The notes under the pieces are model-generated. The model saw nothing but the letters and a program-made list of their open reading frames with translations, was not told the DNA's origin and did not search any database. Positions 52,836 through 61,102 of a stretch of DNA of 64,000 nt are shown piece after piece. Source of the DNA: Roseibacillus ishigakijimensis (GTDB taxonomy: Bacteria > Verrucomicrobiota > Verrucomicrobiia > Verrucomicrobiales > Akkermansiaceae). The DNA is taken from the NCBI RefSeq assembly GCF_016595415.1, contig NZ_JAENIO010000013.1:1-64000 (forward strand). The letters run 5' to 3'. Numbering within the stretch: position 1 is the stretch's first letter; each line of letters opens with the position of its first letter. Position numbers and translations under genes: made by a program.

Positions 52836-54800
52836 TTAGCATTTTTCTAGAATCACGCCGCAACGAGCGGGGAGGTAGATGCTGATTGTCCCCTCCGGAG
52901 CCTCGTGGGTGGTGCCAGCGGCGAGACGTTGGTGTCCCTCGAACTCGGCTTGATCGGTGTCGAGGAGGTGGCGGTAGCTACCTGGCAGGTGGGTGGGGAA
53001 TTGATAGCCCTCGATGCTGTGGTGGGGGTGGAAGTTGAGGGCGAAGAGGAGGTTGGCGCGCTCGAACTGGATGGAAAGATTGTCTTGGTCGATATTGAGC
53101 AGTTGCGCGGGTGCGGCTTCGAGGACGCGGTGGTCGCGCACGAGTTTGAGGAGGGCGGCTTCGAAGTTTTGTAAACCGCCGTATTTTAGCTCTGGATTAT
53201 CAGCCAGGGACCATTGACGGCGGGCGTATTTGTAGGACCAGTTGTTGCCCTCGCGGGGAAAGTCGAGCCACTCGGGGTGGCCGAATTCGTTGCCGATGAA
53301 GCTGAGCCAGGCTTCTCCTCCGGCGATCATGGTGAGGAGGCGGATCATCTTGTGCAGGGCGATGCCGCGGTCGATGATGGGGTTTTCGTCACCTTTGCTC
53401 ATGTGCCAATACATCTCCTTGTCCATGAGCCAGAAGGCGAGGGTTTTATCTCCCACCAGAGCTTGGTCGTGGGACTCGGCGTAGGCTACGGTTTTTTCCC
53501 CTGAGCGGCGGTTGGAAAGCTGGTGCCAGATTTCCTGGAGGTTCCATTGTTCGTCGGGGGTGTGCTTGAGGAGCTTGATCCAATGGTCGGGGATGCCCAT
53601 GCCGAGGCGGTAGTCGAAGCCGAGGCCGCCATCTTCGGGGGGACGGCAGCAGCCGGGCAGGCCGGAGAAGTCTTCTGCGATGGTGAGGGCGGCGGGATTG
53701 ATTTCGCGGATGAGGTGATTGGCCAGTTGCAGGTAGGTGACTGCGTTCCATTCGACGCCATCGTAGAAGTATTTGTCGTAGTGGTCGAAGGTGGTGTCGC
53801 CGTGGTGGTGATAAAGGATGGAGGTCACCCCGTCGAAGCGGAAGCCATCGAAGCGAAACTCTTCCAACCAGTAGGCGAGGTTGGAGAGGAGGAAGTCGAG
53901 GGTAGCGGGATGACCGTAATCAAAGAGGAGGGAGTCCCATTGCTCGTGCTCGCCGGCGGGCCCGGCGTGGAGGAGGTAGCCCTCGCGGCCATCGAACTCG
54001 CGAAGGCCTTCGGCAAAGTTCTTGACGGTATGGGAGTGGACCAGATCGAGGACGACCGAGATGCCGAGGCCGTGGGCTTCGTCGACGAGGGCGCGCAGCT
54101 CGTCTGGGGTGCCGAAGCGGCTGGCGGGGGCGAAGAAGTTGGCCACGTGATAGCCGAAGGATCCGTAGTAGGGGTGCTCGGCGATGGCCATGAGTTGAAC
54201 AGTGTCGTAGCCGAGCTTGGCAATGCGAGGCAGGACGAAGGTGCGGAACTCCTCGTAGGTGCCAACGCCTTCGCGCTCGGTGGCGAGGCCGATGTGGGCC
54301 TCGTAGATGCGGGGGGCTGTCGGCTTGGGGGGAGCTTCGTTCTGCCACTGGTAGGGGTTGGCGGGCTGCCAAATGGTGCCGGTGAATTCGTGATTCTCGG
54401 GATTCTGGGTGGCGTAGTAGGTGAAGGGCGAGAGGCGGTGGTGGGTGCCGTTGTCCCCGCTGACGCACACTTTGTAATTGGAGAGATGGGAAAGGGCGGT
54501 GGCGGGGAGGGTGAGCTCCCAGATGCCATTTTCCTGCCGGGTGGCCGGATGGGCGTTCTTGTCCCAGTTGTTGAAGTCGCCCACCAGCGAGAGCTGATAG
54601 GCATTGGGAGCGTAGTCGCGGTAGCACCAGAGTTGTGCTTCGGCATCGAACTGGAGGCCGTGCTTCCGGTGCAGTTGCGCACGGGCCCGCCAGTCGTTGT
54701 GGGCCAGACTTTCGCGGAAGCGATCACGCCGACCCGTGATGGCATGGGCGTAGGGCTCCAGCCAAGGATCGTCCGCGATGAGAGCCAATTCTTTATCCAT
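52836..54800 (-). CDS. glgB: 1,4-alpha-glucan branching enzyme, eukaryotic type
   Basis: Makes alpha-1,6 branches in glycogen. The 654-residue protein has an N-terminal CBM48 beta-sandwich (LSLVGDFNNWDKNAHP), then a GH13 barrel with FRFDGFRFDGVTS (nucleophile D near 320), AEDFSG (acid near 375) and ESHDQ (near 443), and a C-terminal beta domain. Domain order and length are closer to eukaryotic GBE1 than to the longer E. coli GlgB with its N1 domain. ATG 54800 was chosen; 13 more residues upstream are possible. Glycogen synthase is not in the window. Confidence 0.9.
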   Translation of the reverse strand: MDKELALIADDPWLEPYAHAITGRRDRFRESLAHNDWRARAQLHRKHGLQFDAEAQLWCYRDYAPNAYQLSLVGDFNNWDKNAHPATRQENGIWELTLPATALSHLSNYKVCVSGDNGTHHRLSPFTYYATQNPENHEFTGTIWQPANPYQWQNEAPPKPTAPRIYEAHIGLATEREGVGTYEEFRTFVLPRIAKLGYDTVQLMAIAEHPYYGSFGYHVANFFAPASRFGTPDELRALVDEAHGLGISVVLDLVHSHTVKNFAEGLREFDGREGYLLHAGPAGEHEQWDSLLFDYGHPATLDFLLSNLAYWLEEFRFDGFRFDGVTSILYHHHGDTTFDHYDKYFYDGVEWNAVTYLQLANHLIREINPAALTIAEDFSGLPGCCRPPEDGGLGFDYRLGMGIPDHWIKLLKHTPDEQWNLQEIWHQLSNRRSGEKTVAYAESHDQALVGDKTLAFWLMDKEMYWHMSKGDENPIIDRGIALHKMIRLLTMIAGGEAWLSFIGNEFGHPEWLDFPREGNNWSYKYARRQWSLADNPELKYGGLQNFEAALLKLVRDHRVLEAAPAQLLNIDQDNLSIQFERANLLFALNFHPHHSIEGYQFPTHLPGSYRHLLDTDQAEFEGHQRLAAGTTHEAPEGTISIYLPARCGVILEKC

Positions 54801-54877
54801 GACGCTAGCGTGCCTGAAAACCCGTTGGAAGCCAGACAATCTTACGGCAATGTGTGTCCGTGTCAGGGAGGATTTTT

Positions 54878-55201
54878 TCAGGCTACCGGCGATAGGCGGT
54901 CCAGCCGGGTAGCGGGGAGCCGGCTCTGCATTTGCTGGCGCAAGATGTAGCTTTCCCCCTGTGCCAGCTGAAGGTAGAGGACGGCCTTTTCGAGGCCATT
55001 GTAGAGTCGGGTGATGCTCTCTTCCATGGCCTTCATTTGCTCCACGAGCTCGGGATTGTCCTCTCCGACGAGGGCCTTCAGCTGGGCGTGTTCCAGCTCC
55101 AGTTCCCGCTCGGCTCGCACCAATTCATTGTGAAGCTCGGCTGAAACAAGCTCCAGGTCTTTTTCTAGATCCTCCGTCAAGTGTCCCGTCTGCGTTATCA
55201 T
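54878..55201 (-). CDS. small coiled-coil protein
   Basis: Product of 107 residues that is almost wholly helical and acidic, with heptad-like Leu spacing (LEKDLELVSAELHNELVRAERELELEHAQL). No family is recognised. A plausible sigma-70 promoter (TTGTCG, 17 bases, TATACA) ends only 8 bases before the ATG, so its mRNA may be leaderless. A 13 bp palindrome covers the start codon. It lies 77 bp after glgB starts on the same strand and is probably transcribed separately. Confidence 0.55.
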   Translation of the reverse strand: MITQTGHLTEDLEKDLELVSAELHNELVRAERELELEHAQLKALVGEDNPELVEQMKAMEESITRLYNGLEKAVLYLQLAQGESYILRQQMQSRLPATRLDRLSPVA

Positions 55202-55209
55202 ACAATGTA

Positions 55210-55238
55210 TGTATACCGTATCAGCTGGGAAGCGACAA
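55210..55238 (-). promoter_or_regulatory. candidate promoter and start-codon palindrome for the coiled-coil gene
   Basis: On the minus strand TTGTCG (55238-55233) and TATACA (55215-55210) are 17 bases apart; each matches 4 of 6 consensus bases. The palindrome CATACAATGTATG (55199-55211) overlaps the -10 and the start codon and could bind a repressor. Confidence 0.4.
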
Positions 55239-55294
55239 GGTCACAGTGAAAGAAGTTTCAAAAAAATGGCTCGCAGGCAGGTTGCCGGACCTTT

Positions 55295-56629
55295 TCAGGG
55301 CTCGCGTCCTTCTTCGCCCGGATGGTCCTCTCCGGTCTGGACGGAGGGAGTGGGGTCGATAGCCGTTTGACTTTCATCAGGTTCTTCTGAACTCGGGGGG
55401 AGGTCTTTCTCCGTGTCTCCTGGCTCGGGTGCGGCGGGGGTGGTCGTGTTCTCCTCCTCGTCGGCTGTGTCATGATTTTCCCTTTGCTCTGAATCAGGGG
55501 TGGGATTGGGGGCTGGGTCAGGGGTCGGTTCCGGCATTTCCGCGAGGGTGGGGTAGTCGGTGTAGCCTTTTTCCGTGCCTCCGTAGAAGGTTTCGCGGTC
55601 GTAGTCGTTGAGAGGGGCGTCGAGGCGCAAGCGCTCCGGCAAGTCGGGATTGGCGATGGCCAGACGGCCAAAGGCGATGAGGTCGGCCTGGGCATGGTTG
55701 AGCAGCACGGTGGCGCTTTCCTTCTGGTGGCCTCCGGAGGAGATGAGAGTGCCTTTGTAGAGGGGCCGCCAGGTTTTGCTGGAAAGTGGAAGGTCGTAGG
55801 TCGCCAGGTCGTAGTCGGCAAACATGCGGGGCTCGACGAGGTGCAGATAGGCCAGATCGTAGTCGTTGAGCTTTTCGATGAGGTGGGTGTAGAGTGCTTC
55901 GGCGTCGCTACTATCGATGTCGTTGAAAGTGCCGGGAGGAGAGAGGCGCAGGGCGACGCGCTCGGGCCACTCCGTGGTCACGGCGTCGAGGAGCTCGCAA
56001 AGGAAGCGGGTCCGGTTGGGAAGGGAGCCTCCGTATTCATCTTTGCGTTTGTTGCTATTGGGGGCCAGGAATTGGTTGATGAGGTAGCCATTGGCTCCAT
56101 GGATTTCCACCCCGTCGAATCCGGCTTCGCGAGCAGCCCGGGTGGCTTTGCGGTAGTCCTCGATGGTGAAGTCGATATCATCGGCGCTCATTTGGCGGGG
56201 TTTGACCACTTTTTCCACCGGGGTCCAATCCGGCTTCCAGATTTGACTGTCGCGAGCCCCGATGGGGGAGGGTGCGGGGGGGAACTTGTGCTTGGGTTGA
56301 TAGGCCGGGTGGGAAATGCGTCCGCAGTGCCAGAGCTGGCAAAAGATGCGTCCGCCTGCTTCGTGGACGGCGGCGGTGATCTTCTTCCAGCCTTCGATCT
56401 GTTCTGGGGTATAGATGCCGGGGGTGGAAGGATAGCCGTGGCCTGCCTCGTTGACTGGGGTGGCTTCGGAGATGAGGAGACCGAAGCTGGCGCGCTGTTG
56501 GTAGTATTCGCGCATCAGGTCGGTGGGGACATTGCCGTCTCCAGCACGATTGCGGGTGAGGGGGGCCATCACGATGCGGTTGGGCAGGGTGAGTCCTGGA
56601 GTGAGGTCGAAAGGTTCGAAAAGTTTCAT
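55295..56629 (-). CDS. old-yellow-enzyme family NADH:flavin oxidoreductase with acidic C-terminal tail
   Basis: FMN-dependent alkene reductase of 444 residues with an OYE/NemA TIM barrel from 1 to about 365: start LFEPFDLTPGLTLPNRIVMAPLTRNRA, the RAGDGNVPTDL loop, the HGANGYLINQFLAPNSNKR block with substrate-binding His and Asn, and RTRFLCELLDAV. It reduces electrophilic C=C bonds or nitro groups with NAD(P)H. The last 79 residues are a disordered Pro/Glu/Asp/Thr tail absent from the family. ATG 56629 fits the family start. The TonB receptor gene is divergent, 163 bp away. Confidence 0.88.
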   Translation of the reverse strand: MKLFEPFDLTPGLTLPNRIVMAPLTRNRAGDGNVPTDLMREYYQQRASFGLLISEATPVNEAGHGYPSTPGIYTPEQIEGWKKITAAVHEAGGRIFCQLWHCGRISHPAYQPKHKFPPAPSPIGARDSQIWKPDWTPVEKVVKPRQMSADDIDFTIEDYRKATRAAREAGFDGVEIHGANGYLINQFLAPNSNKRKDEYGGSLPNRTRFLCELLDAVTTEWPERVALRLSPPGTFNDIDSSDAEALYTHLIEKLNDYDLAYLHLVEPRMFADYDLATYDLPLSSKTWRPLYKGTLISSGGHQKESATVLLNHAQADLIAFGRLAIANPDLPERLRLDAPLNDYDRETFYGGTEKGYTDYPTLAEMPEPTPDPAPNPTPDSEQRENHDTADEEENTTTPAAPEPGDTEKDLPPSSEEPDESQTAIDPTPSVQTGEDHPGEEGREP

Positions 56630-56792
56630 TTCTGGTCGCAAACTGTACTCGTCAGGCGCAAGAGGAAAGCGTGAATCGTGCCGCCATGACTTCTGCTCGG
56701 GCGAGAAGGGGGGAGTTGAAGGCAACTGGCGGTCTGAAAATGGCAAGCGACCGCTAGAGGAAAAGGGGCGCTTCGAGCAGCTTCTGGCGCTC

Positions 56793-58712
56793 ATGCGAAC
56801 GACATCCTATTCCGCCGTCTTTCTTCTCGCGGCCAGCCCACTGGCTTTCTCTCAAGATGCCTTTGAGACCTTGAACCCGTCCACGGTGACCGCTGAGGAC
56901 GAGCCGGTGGCCGAGCTGCTTTCTCCCCACGTTACCGAGTCCATTGATGCTGAGGAATTGGAGAATCTGCAGGCAGCCGATTTGAACGATATTTTCCAGA
57001 ATACTCCTTCGGTGATGGTCAATGGCGGTCGCGCGCAGGCCCAGCAAATTTTCGTCAATGGCTTGGAATCGCCTCTCAGCAATGTGACGGTGGATGGTGC
57101 GGTGCAGGGAAGTCTCTATCACCATGCGGGCTCGGTGTTTGTGGAGCCCGAGCTCATCCAGCAGGTGGCCATCGAGGCCGGGGCGGGCAATGCCTTGCAG
57201 GGCTTGGGCGCGTTGAATGGCGCGGTCCGCTTCGAGACCAAGGGGGCCTTTGACCTCCTCGGACCCGACGAGGAATTCAAGGGCTTGAGCAAGGGGCTCT
57301 ACTATTCCAATGGCGAAGGATTCAAATTGTCCCAAACCCTCGCCACCCGGCTGAGTGACAATTGGGGGTTGTTTCTTTCCGCCAATTACACCGATCGGGC
57401 CGATTATGAGGCCGGGGATGGGGGGGTGGTGGACCTCACGGAATACAGCGGTGAAGGGTATTTGGTGAAATTGAGCGGTCGCTTTGCAGGCGGGCATGCT
57501 CTTGAACTCGGCTACGAGCATCAGCGCAGTGAGACATTGGCCTTCGACCGCCCCAATGTCTCCGAAGACTGGTTGGTGGAATCTGGCCGACCAACTGGTC
57601 TCCTGCAGCCCATCGAGTTAGGGCGGGACACCGTGACCGCGCGCTATCGTTATCAGCCAGTCGACAATCCCTGGGTGGACTTGCAGGCCGATGCTTCTTT
57701 TTCGCGGCAGGAATATGAGCGCGGGCTCAGTGGCGAGCACACCCGGCTGGATGGTTTCGGTTTCAATCTCCGCAATGCTACACGCCTGGGGGACAGCTTT
57801 ACCGCGACTTATGGGGTGGACTGGCGCTTCTTCGATAGCGAAGTGCGGCGGACCTCGGGCAAGGTGGCGGAGGAGGAGCTGGCCTATGGTGTATTTTGGC
57901 AAAATGACTGGCAATTGCACCGCATGCTGCAGCTGAGTTTCGGCGGTCGCTATGATAGCTATGATTTCGATGACATCGCGGGGGAAGAGCACGATTCTTC
58001 CCGTTTCAGCCCCAATGCAACGGTCACGGTGAGGCCCTTGGAGGGACTTTCCCTGATGGCTTCTTATGCCGAGGCCTACCGCGGGGTGGGTATCCGCGAG
58101 TCTTTTCTGCCGGGCGCACCGCCGGCGGACTTGGAGGGGGAAGAGGCGCGCAACTTCCGCTACAGCGCGGAATATGAGATTGCCGGCTTCTTTGCCCAGG
58201 GGGCTTATTTCAATCAGACCATCGACAATTACATCTACCCCTCCGGGAGCACCGTGAGCCTGGGTGACATCGAGAATGAAGGCTACGAATTCACCTTGGG
58301 CTACCGCAACGAGGCCTTTTCCGCTTCGCTGGGGGTGAGCGACAATGAGCCCAGCGTGAAGGGTTATGCTTACCCCGACGACTTCGGGATGGTGGTGGCG
58401 GGGCGTCGCTGGATCGCACAGGCTTCTTACTTTGCCGAGCCCTGGGGGCTGACCTTGGGGGGAAGCGTGGAATATCGCGAGAATGTGGAAGAAGTGCCTT
58501 TCGGCCGCTTCCCGTCCGTAGCGGGCAAGGAGTCCTACACTCTGGTCAATGCCTTCGCCCGCTGGCAAGTGCCGCACGTTGACGGGTTGGAGTTGATTGC
58601 CAATGTGGACAATCTCTTTGACGACGATTATCAGGACCACACCATTTATGCGGCTTCCGGGCTGAAGAGTCCCGGCCGCGAGTTCCGGCTCGGCGCCAGC
58701 TACGAGTTCTGA
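56793..58712 (+). CDS. TonB-dependent outer-membrane receptor
   Basis: Receptor of 639 residues with signal peptide (MRTTSYSAVFLLAASPLAFS), a possible TonB box STVTAED, a plug domain (DIFQNTPSVMVNGGRAQAQQIFVNGLES) and a long beta barrel of about 22 strands ending in aromatic F (GASYEF). The barrel motif SFGGRYDSYDFDD and the NVDNLFDDDYQDH strand near the end are typical of siderophore and heme receptors. Substrate is not assignable. I see no Fur-box in its 163 bp upstream region. TonB, ExbB and ExbD are not in the window. Confidence 0.87.
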   Translation: MRTTSYSAVFLLAASPLAFSQDAFETLNPSTVTAEDEPVAELLSPHVTESIDAEELENLQAADLNDIFQNTPSVMVNGGRAQAQQIFVNGLESPLSNVTVDGAVQGSLYHHAGSVFVEPELIQQVAIEAGAGNALQGLGALNGAVRFETKGAFDLLGPDEEFKGLSKGLYYSNGEGFKLSQTLATRLSDNWGLFLSANYTDRADYEAGDGGVVDLTEYSGEGYLVKLSGRFAGGHALELGYEHQRSETLAFDRPNVSEDWLVESGRPTGLLQPIELGRDTVTARYRYQPVDNPWVDLQADASFSRQEYERGLSGEHTRLDGFGFNLRNATRLGDSFTATYGVDWRFFDSEVRRTSGKVAEEELAYGVFWQNDWQLHRMLQLSFGGRYDSYDFDDIAGEEHDSSRFSPNATVTVRPLEGLSLMASYAEAYRGVGIRESFLPGAPPADLEGEEARNFRYSAEYEIAGFFAQGAYFNQTIDNYIYPSGSTVSLGDIENEGYEFTLGYRNEAFSASLGVSDNEPSVKGYAYPDDFGMVVAGRRWIAQASYFAEPWGLTLGGSVEYRENVEEVPFGRFPSVAGKESYTLVNAFARWQVPHVDGLELIANVDNLFDDDYQDHTIYAASGLKSPGREFRLGASYEF

Positions 58713-58752
58713 TTGCCGGGAGTTCGTTCTTCACTAGAAAAAGTAGGCTCGT

Positions 58753-58787
58753 CTCCTCTCCTGCGGGAAAGGGGAGGGGCCTTTTTT
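58753..58787 (+). terminator. rho-independent terminator of the TonB receptor gene
   Basis: A 9 bp stem with two wobbles (58753-58761 with 58771-58779) is followed by CC and six T residues, 40 bases past the stop codon. Confidence 0.85.
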
Positions 58788-58839
58788 GACCACTGATTTC
58801 TCGCTAGGCAGGGGTCGGGCAAGTTGCTTCAATCCATTG

Positions 58840-59742
58840 GTGAACGTCCACCATCTCGAGCTCTTCTACTACGTGGCCAAATACGAAGGAATCACTGCTG
58901 CGGTGCGGAAGATGCCCTACGGGATCCAGCAACCGGCGGTAAGTGGGCAAATTCTACAGCTGGAAAAGGACCTGGGAGTGAAGCTTTTCAATCGGCGGCC
59001 CTTCGCTCTCACCACGGAAGGGGAGCGGCTTTACGATTTTGCCTATCCCTTTTTCTCTCGTCTCGATGAGGTGGAGGAGCAGCTCAAGGGCGAGCAGAGC
59101 CGCCATTTGCGCATCGCGGCCTCCGCCACCGTTTTGCGGAATCATCTGCCAGACTTGTTGAGCGAATTACGGGAAGGGATGCCGGGTATGCGTCTCACCT
59201 TGCTGGAGGCGGAGCCCAGTGATGTGCCTGCTCTCATTCTTGCGCAAAAGGTCGACATCGCGGTCACCGTTCTTCATGGACGCCTCGCGGAGGGGTTGCG
59301 CCACTGCGAGTTTGTGCGCATTCCGCTGGCCTTGCATTTGCCGAGTCAGGAGAGAGCTCGTTCTCTGGCCGGGGTGCTGGAGGATGATGTTTGGGAGAAG
59401 GGTAAAGTGGGGCGTCTGCCGCTCATCGGTCTTCCTCCCCACGAGTTGTTGAGCAAAATGTTGCAAGCCGAATTCGATAGTCGCCAGATCGACTGGCCGG
59501 TGACGGTGGAGGTCAGTTCCCTCGATACCGTGAAAGACTATGTCGCGCGCGGCTTCGGGGCCGGGATCGGGGTGGCCGTGCCCGCTGAAAAGCCCCCCTC
59601 CGGTATCCGCTCCCTCGTCTTGGCTGACTTCGCTCCCATGGTGGTGGGAGCGCTTTGGCAGGGGCAGCTCAAGCCTGTGGCGGAAGAATTTCTCACTTTG
59701 GCAAAGGCCCGGGCTAAAGTTCTTCGCCAGGGCAAGGACTAG
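58840..59742 (+). CDS. LysR-family transcriptional regulator
   Basis: Regulator of 300 residues. The N-terminal winged helix (5-64) contains LELFYYVAKYEGITAAVRKM and QPAVSGQILQLEKDLGVKLFNRRPFALT, and the effector-binding domain follows to the end. GTG 58840 gives the normal VNVHHLELFYYV start. Its own region includes the receptor terminator, so it is probably transcribed alone. The target is unknown; the adjacent OYE and TonB genes are candidates by position only. The stop shares CTAG with the convergent SHD1-like gene. Confidence 0.88.
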   Translation: MNVHHLELFYYVAKYEGITAAVRKMPYGIQQPAVSGQILQLEKDLGVKLFNRRPFALTTEGERLYDFAYPFFSRLDEVEEQLKGEQSRHLRIAASATVLRNHLPDLLSELREGMPGMRLTLLEAEPSDVPALILAQKVDIAVTVLHGRLAEGLRHCEFVRIPLALHLPSQERARSLAGVLEDDVWEKGKVGRLPLIGLPPHELLSKMLQAEFDSRQIDWPVTVEVSSLDTVKDYVARGFGAGIGVAVPAEKPPSGIRSLVLADFAPMVVGALWQGQLKPVAEEFLTLAKARAKVLRQGKD

Positions 59743-60491
59743 GGCACCGGGACGGGTTCGATGCGTTCGGTGGTGATGCGCACGCTCACATTGTAGCCGT
59801 CCATTGAGCGGGCGGGTCCCAGAAAGACGGAGTGGCCCTCGCCCGTGCGCCAGAGATGGGTGCCGATGATGCTTCCCATCTCCAGCTTGTTTGCCTCGGG
59901 GAATGGGGACTTGGAGAGGGGGTTTCCGTAGAGCTTGGCCAAGAGCTCGATCAGTTCCGTCCAAGTGGGGTGGAGCTTGCTGCGGTAGCTGCCCACGGCC
60001 TCGTCTTTGGTCCGTAGGGTCACCTCGCGCAGACCGCCTGCGGTGTCCCAATCGAAGTAGAGGAAGCAGGGGAGATCCCCGATGGATTGCGCGGTCTCGA
60101 AGATGCCATTGAGCCCGGTGCGACCGAAGAGCCCGCGATCGACCTTGGTTTTGACAAAGGAGCTCTGCAACAGCTTCTCTTCCACCTCTGCCCGACTATC
60201 GCCAAAGCTGAGGGGGCCGAAGGCGTTGCCTTGTTCCGTGCCCCCGCCGGTTTCCAAGGGGTGGTTGTCATCCAGATAAGTGAGCTCGCTCTCATGCAGC
60301 CGGGTCACTGGAAAGGTGAGAGTTTCGCCAGTACTCCGCTTGAGAGTGATGGTCTCGGTATCGCGCGAAACGAAGGTGGCGACGATTGATTTGCTACCGT
60401 CGGTGTTCTTCCATTCTCTGGTTTGCCCACAGAGGAAAGAACTGCTCGTGAAGAAGAGTCCGAGGAGGAGAGGAAGTTGGGGGGTAGTCAC
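59739..60491 (-). CDS. secreted protein with SHD1 (SLA1 homology)-like domain
   Basis: Product of 250 residues with a signal peptide when started at GTG 60491 (TTPQLPLLLGLFFTSSSFLCGQ). Right after it comes the SHD1-like beta block REWKNTDGSKSIVATFVSRDTETITLKRSTG...FPVTRLHESELTYLDDN, as found in many exported PVC proteins. The rest is beta-rich and unassigned. A TTG at 60572 would add an unlikely leader. Function is unknown. Confidence 0.7.
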   Translation of the reverse strand: MTTPQLPLLLGLFFTSSSFLCGQTREWKNTDGSKSIVATFVSRDTETITLKRSTGETLTFPVTRLHESELTYLDDNHPLETGGGTEQGNAFGPLSFGDSRAEVEEKLLQSSFVKTKVDRGLFGRTGLNGIFETAQSIGDLPCFLYFDWDTAGGLREVTLRTKDEAVGSYRSKLHPTWTELIELLAKLYGNPLSKSPFPEANKLEMGSIIGTHLWRTGEGHSVFLGPARSMDGYNVSVRITTERIEPVPVP

Positions 60492-60546
60492 ATCCGGGAT
60501 AACGACGGAGAGAGAGATTTTGTTCGTAAAAAAGATATCAATTGTC

Positions 60547-60579
60547 AAAAAAAACCCGACCGGCAGCGCCAATCGGGTT
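60547..60579 (-). terminator. rho-independent terminator of the TIGR04073 gene
   Basis: AACCCGA/TCGGGTT stem (60573-60579 with 60553-60559) is followed by TTTTTT on the minus strand (to 60547), 26 bases past the stop codon. Confidence 0.85.
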
Positions 60580-60605
60580 CGGAAAAGTAAAACTGCTAGT
60601 CGGTT

Positions 60606-61034
60606 TTACCAAGTTTGGGTGCGGGAGTGGCTGAAGTAGTCTTCAAAGCCAAGCTCGGGCGGGAACTCGGAAAGACCTTCGCTGGGGTTCATCTCGATGC
60701 GCCAGTCGGAGCCGCACTTGGTGTAAGGGGGCTTGAAGGTGCCTTTGTAGGTGGGGCAGTGGAACGTGAAGAGCTCGTAGAAGCCATAGCCCAAGCGTTT
60801 GAAAGCGCGCTGGGTGCCATTGACAACTCCGTAGGACCAGCCTGCCTTGTGGCCATTGGTGTCGGATTGGCGAACGATTTGCTCGGGGATCTCCATCACC
60901 CCGTAAAGGATGTTGCTGATGGCCCGGCCCAACTTGCGGGACGAATTGTATTGAGCACCTGGAGGGGCCTGAATGTCACCGTAAGCCACACTGCCGAGGC
61001 TCAAGAACGCTGCTGCAAGAATCAGTTTTTTCAT
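60606..61034 (-). CDS. exosortase system-associated protein, TIGR04073 family
   Basis: Product of 142 residues with a signal peptide (MKKLILAAAFLSLGSVAYG). The block KLGRAISNILYGVMEIPEQIVRQ at about 34-56 and the later GVVNGTQRAFKRLGYGFYELFTF are the TIGR04073 signature. The family is found in genomes with PEP-CTERM/exosortase sorting, and two PEP-CTERM proteins are encoded elsewhere in the window. It is probably periplasmic or outer-membrane associated. Its own terminator follows. Confidence 0.85.
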   Translation of the reverse strand: MKKLILAAAFLSLGSVAYGDIQAPPGAQYNSSRKLGRAISNILYGVMEIPEQIVRQSDTNGHKAGWSYGVVNGTQRAFKRLGYGFYELFTFHCPTYKGTFKPPYTKCGSDWRIEMNPSEGLSEFPPELGFEDYFSHSRTQTW

Positions 61035-61102
61035 CGCTGAAGGTGATATTGAAGGACTGTGAAGAATGTGACAATGAAAAATTGTCTCTCTTTGTGGCCT
61101 AT

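Noticed and set aside
61070-61086. Hairpin GACAAT/ATTGTC as serA terminator
   Set aside because: Only a 6 bp AT-rich stem with no T run on the minus strand.
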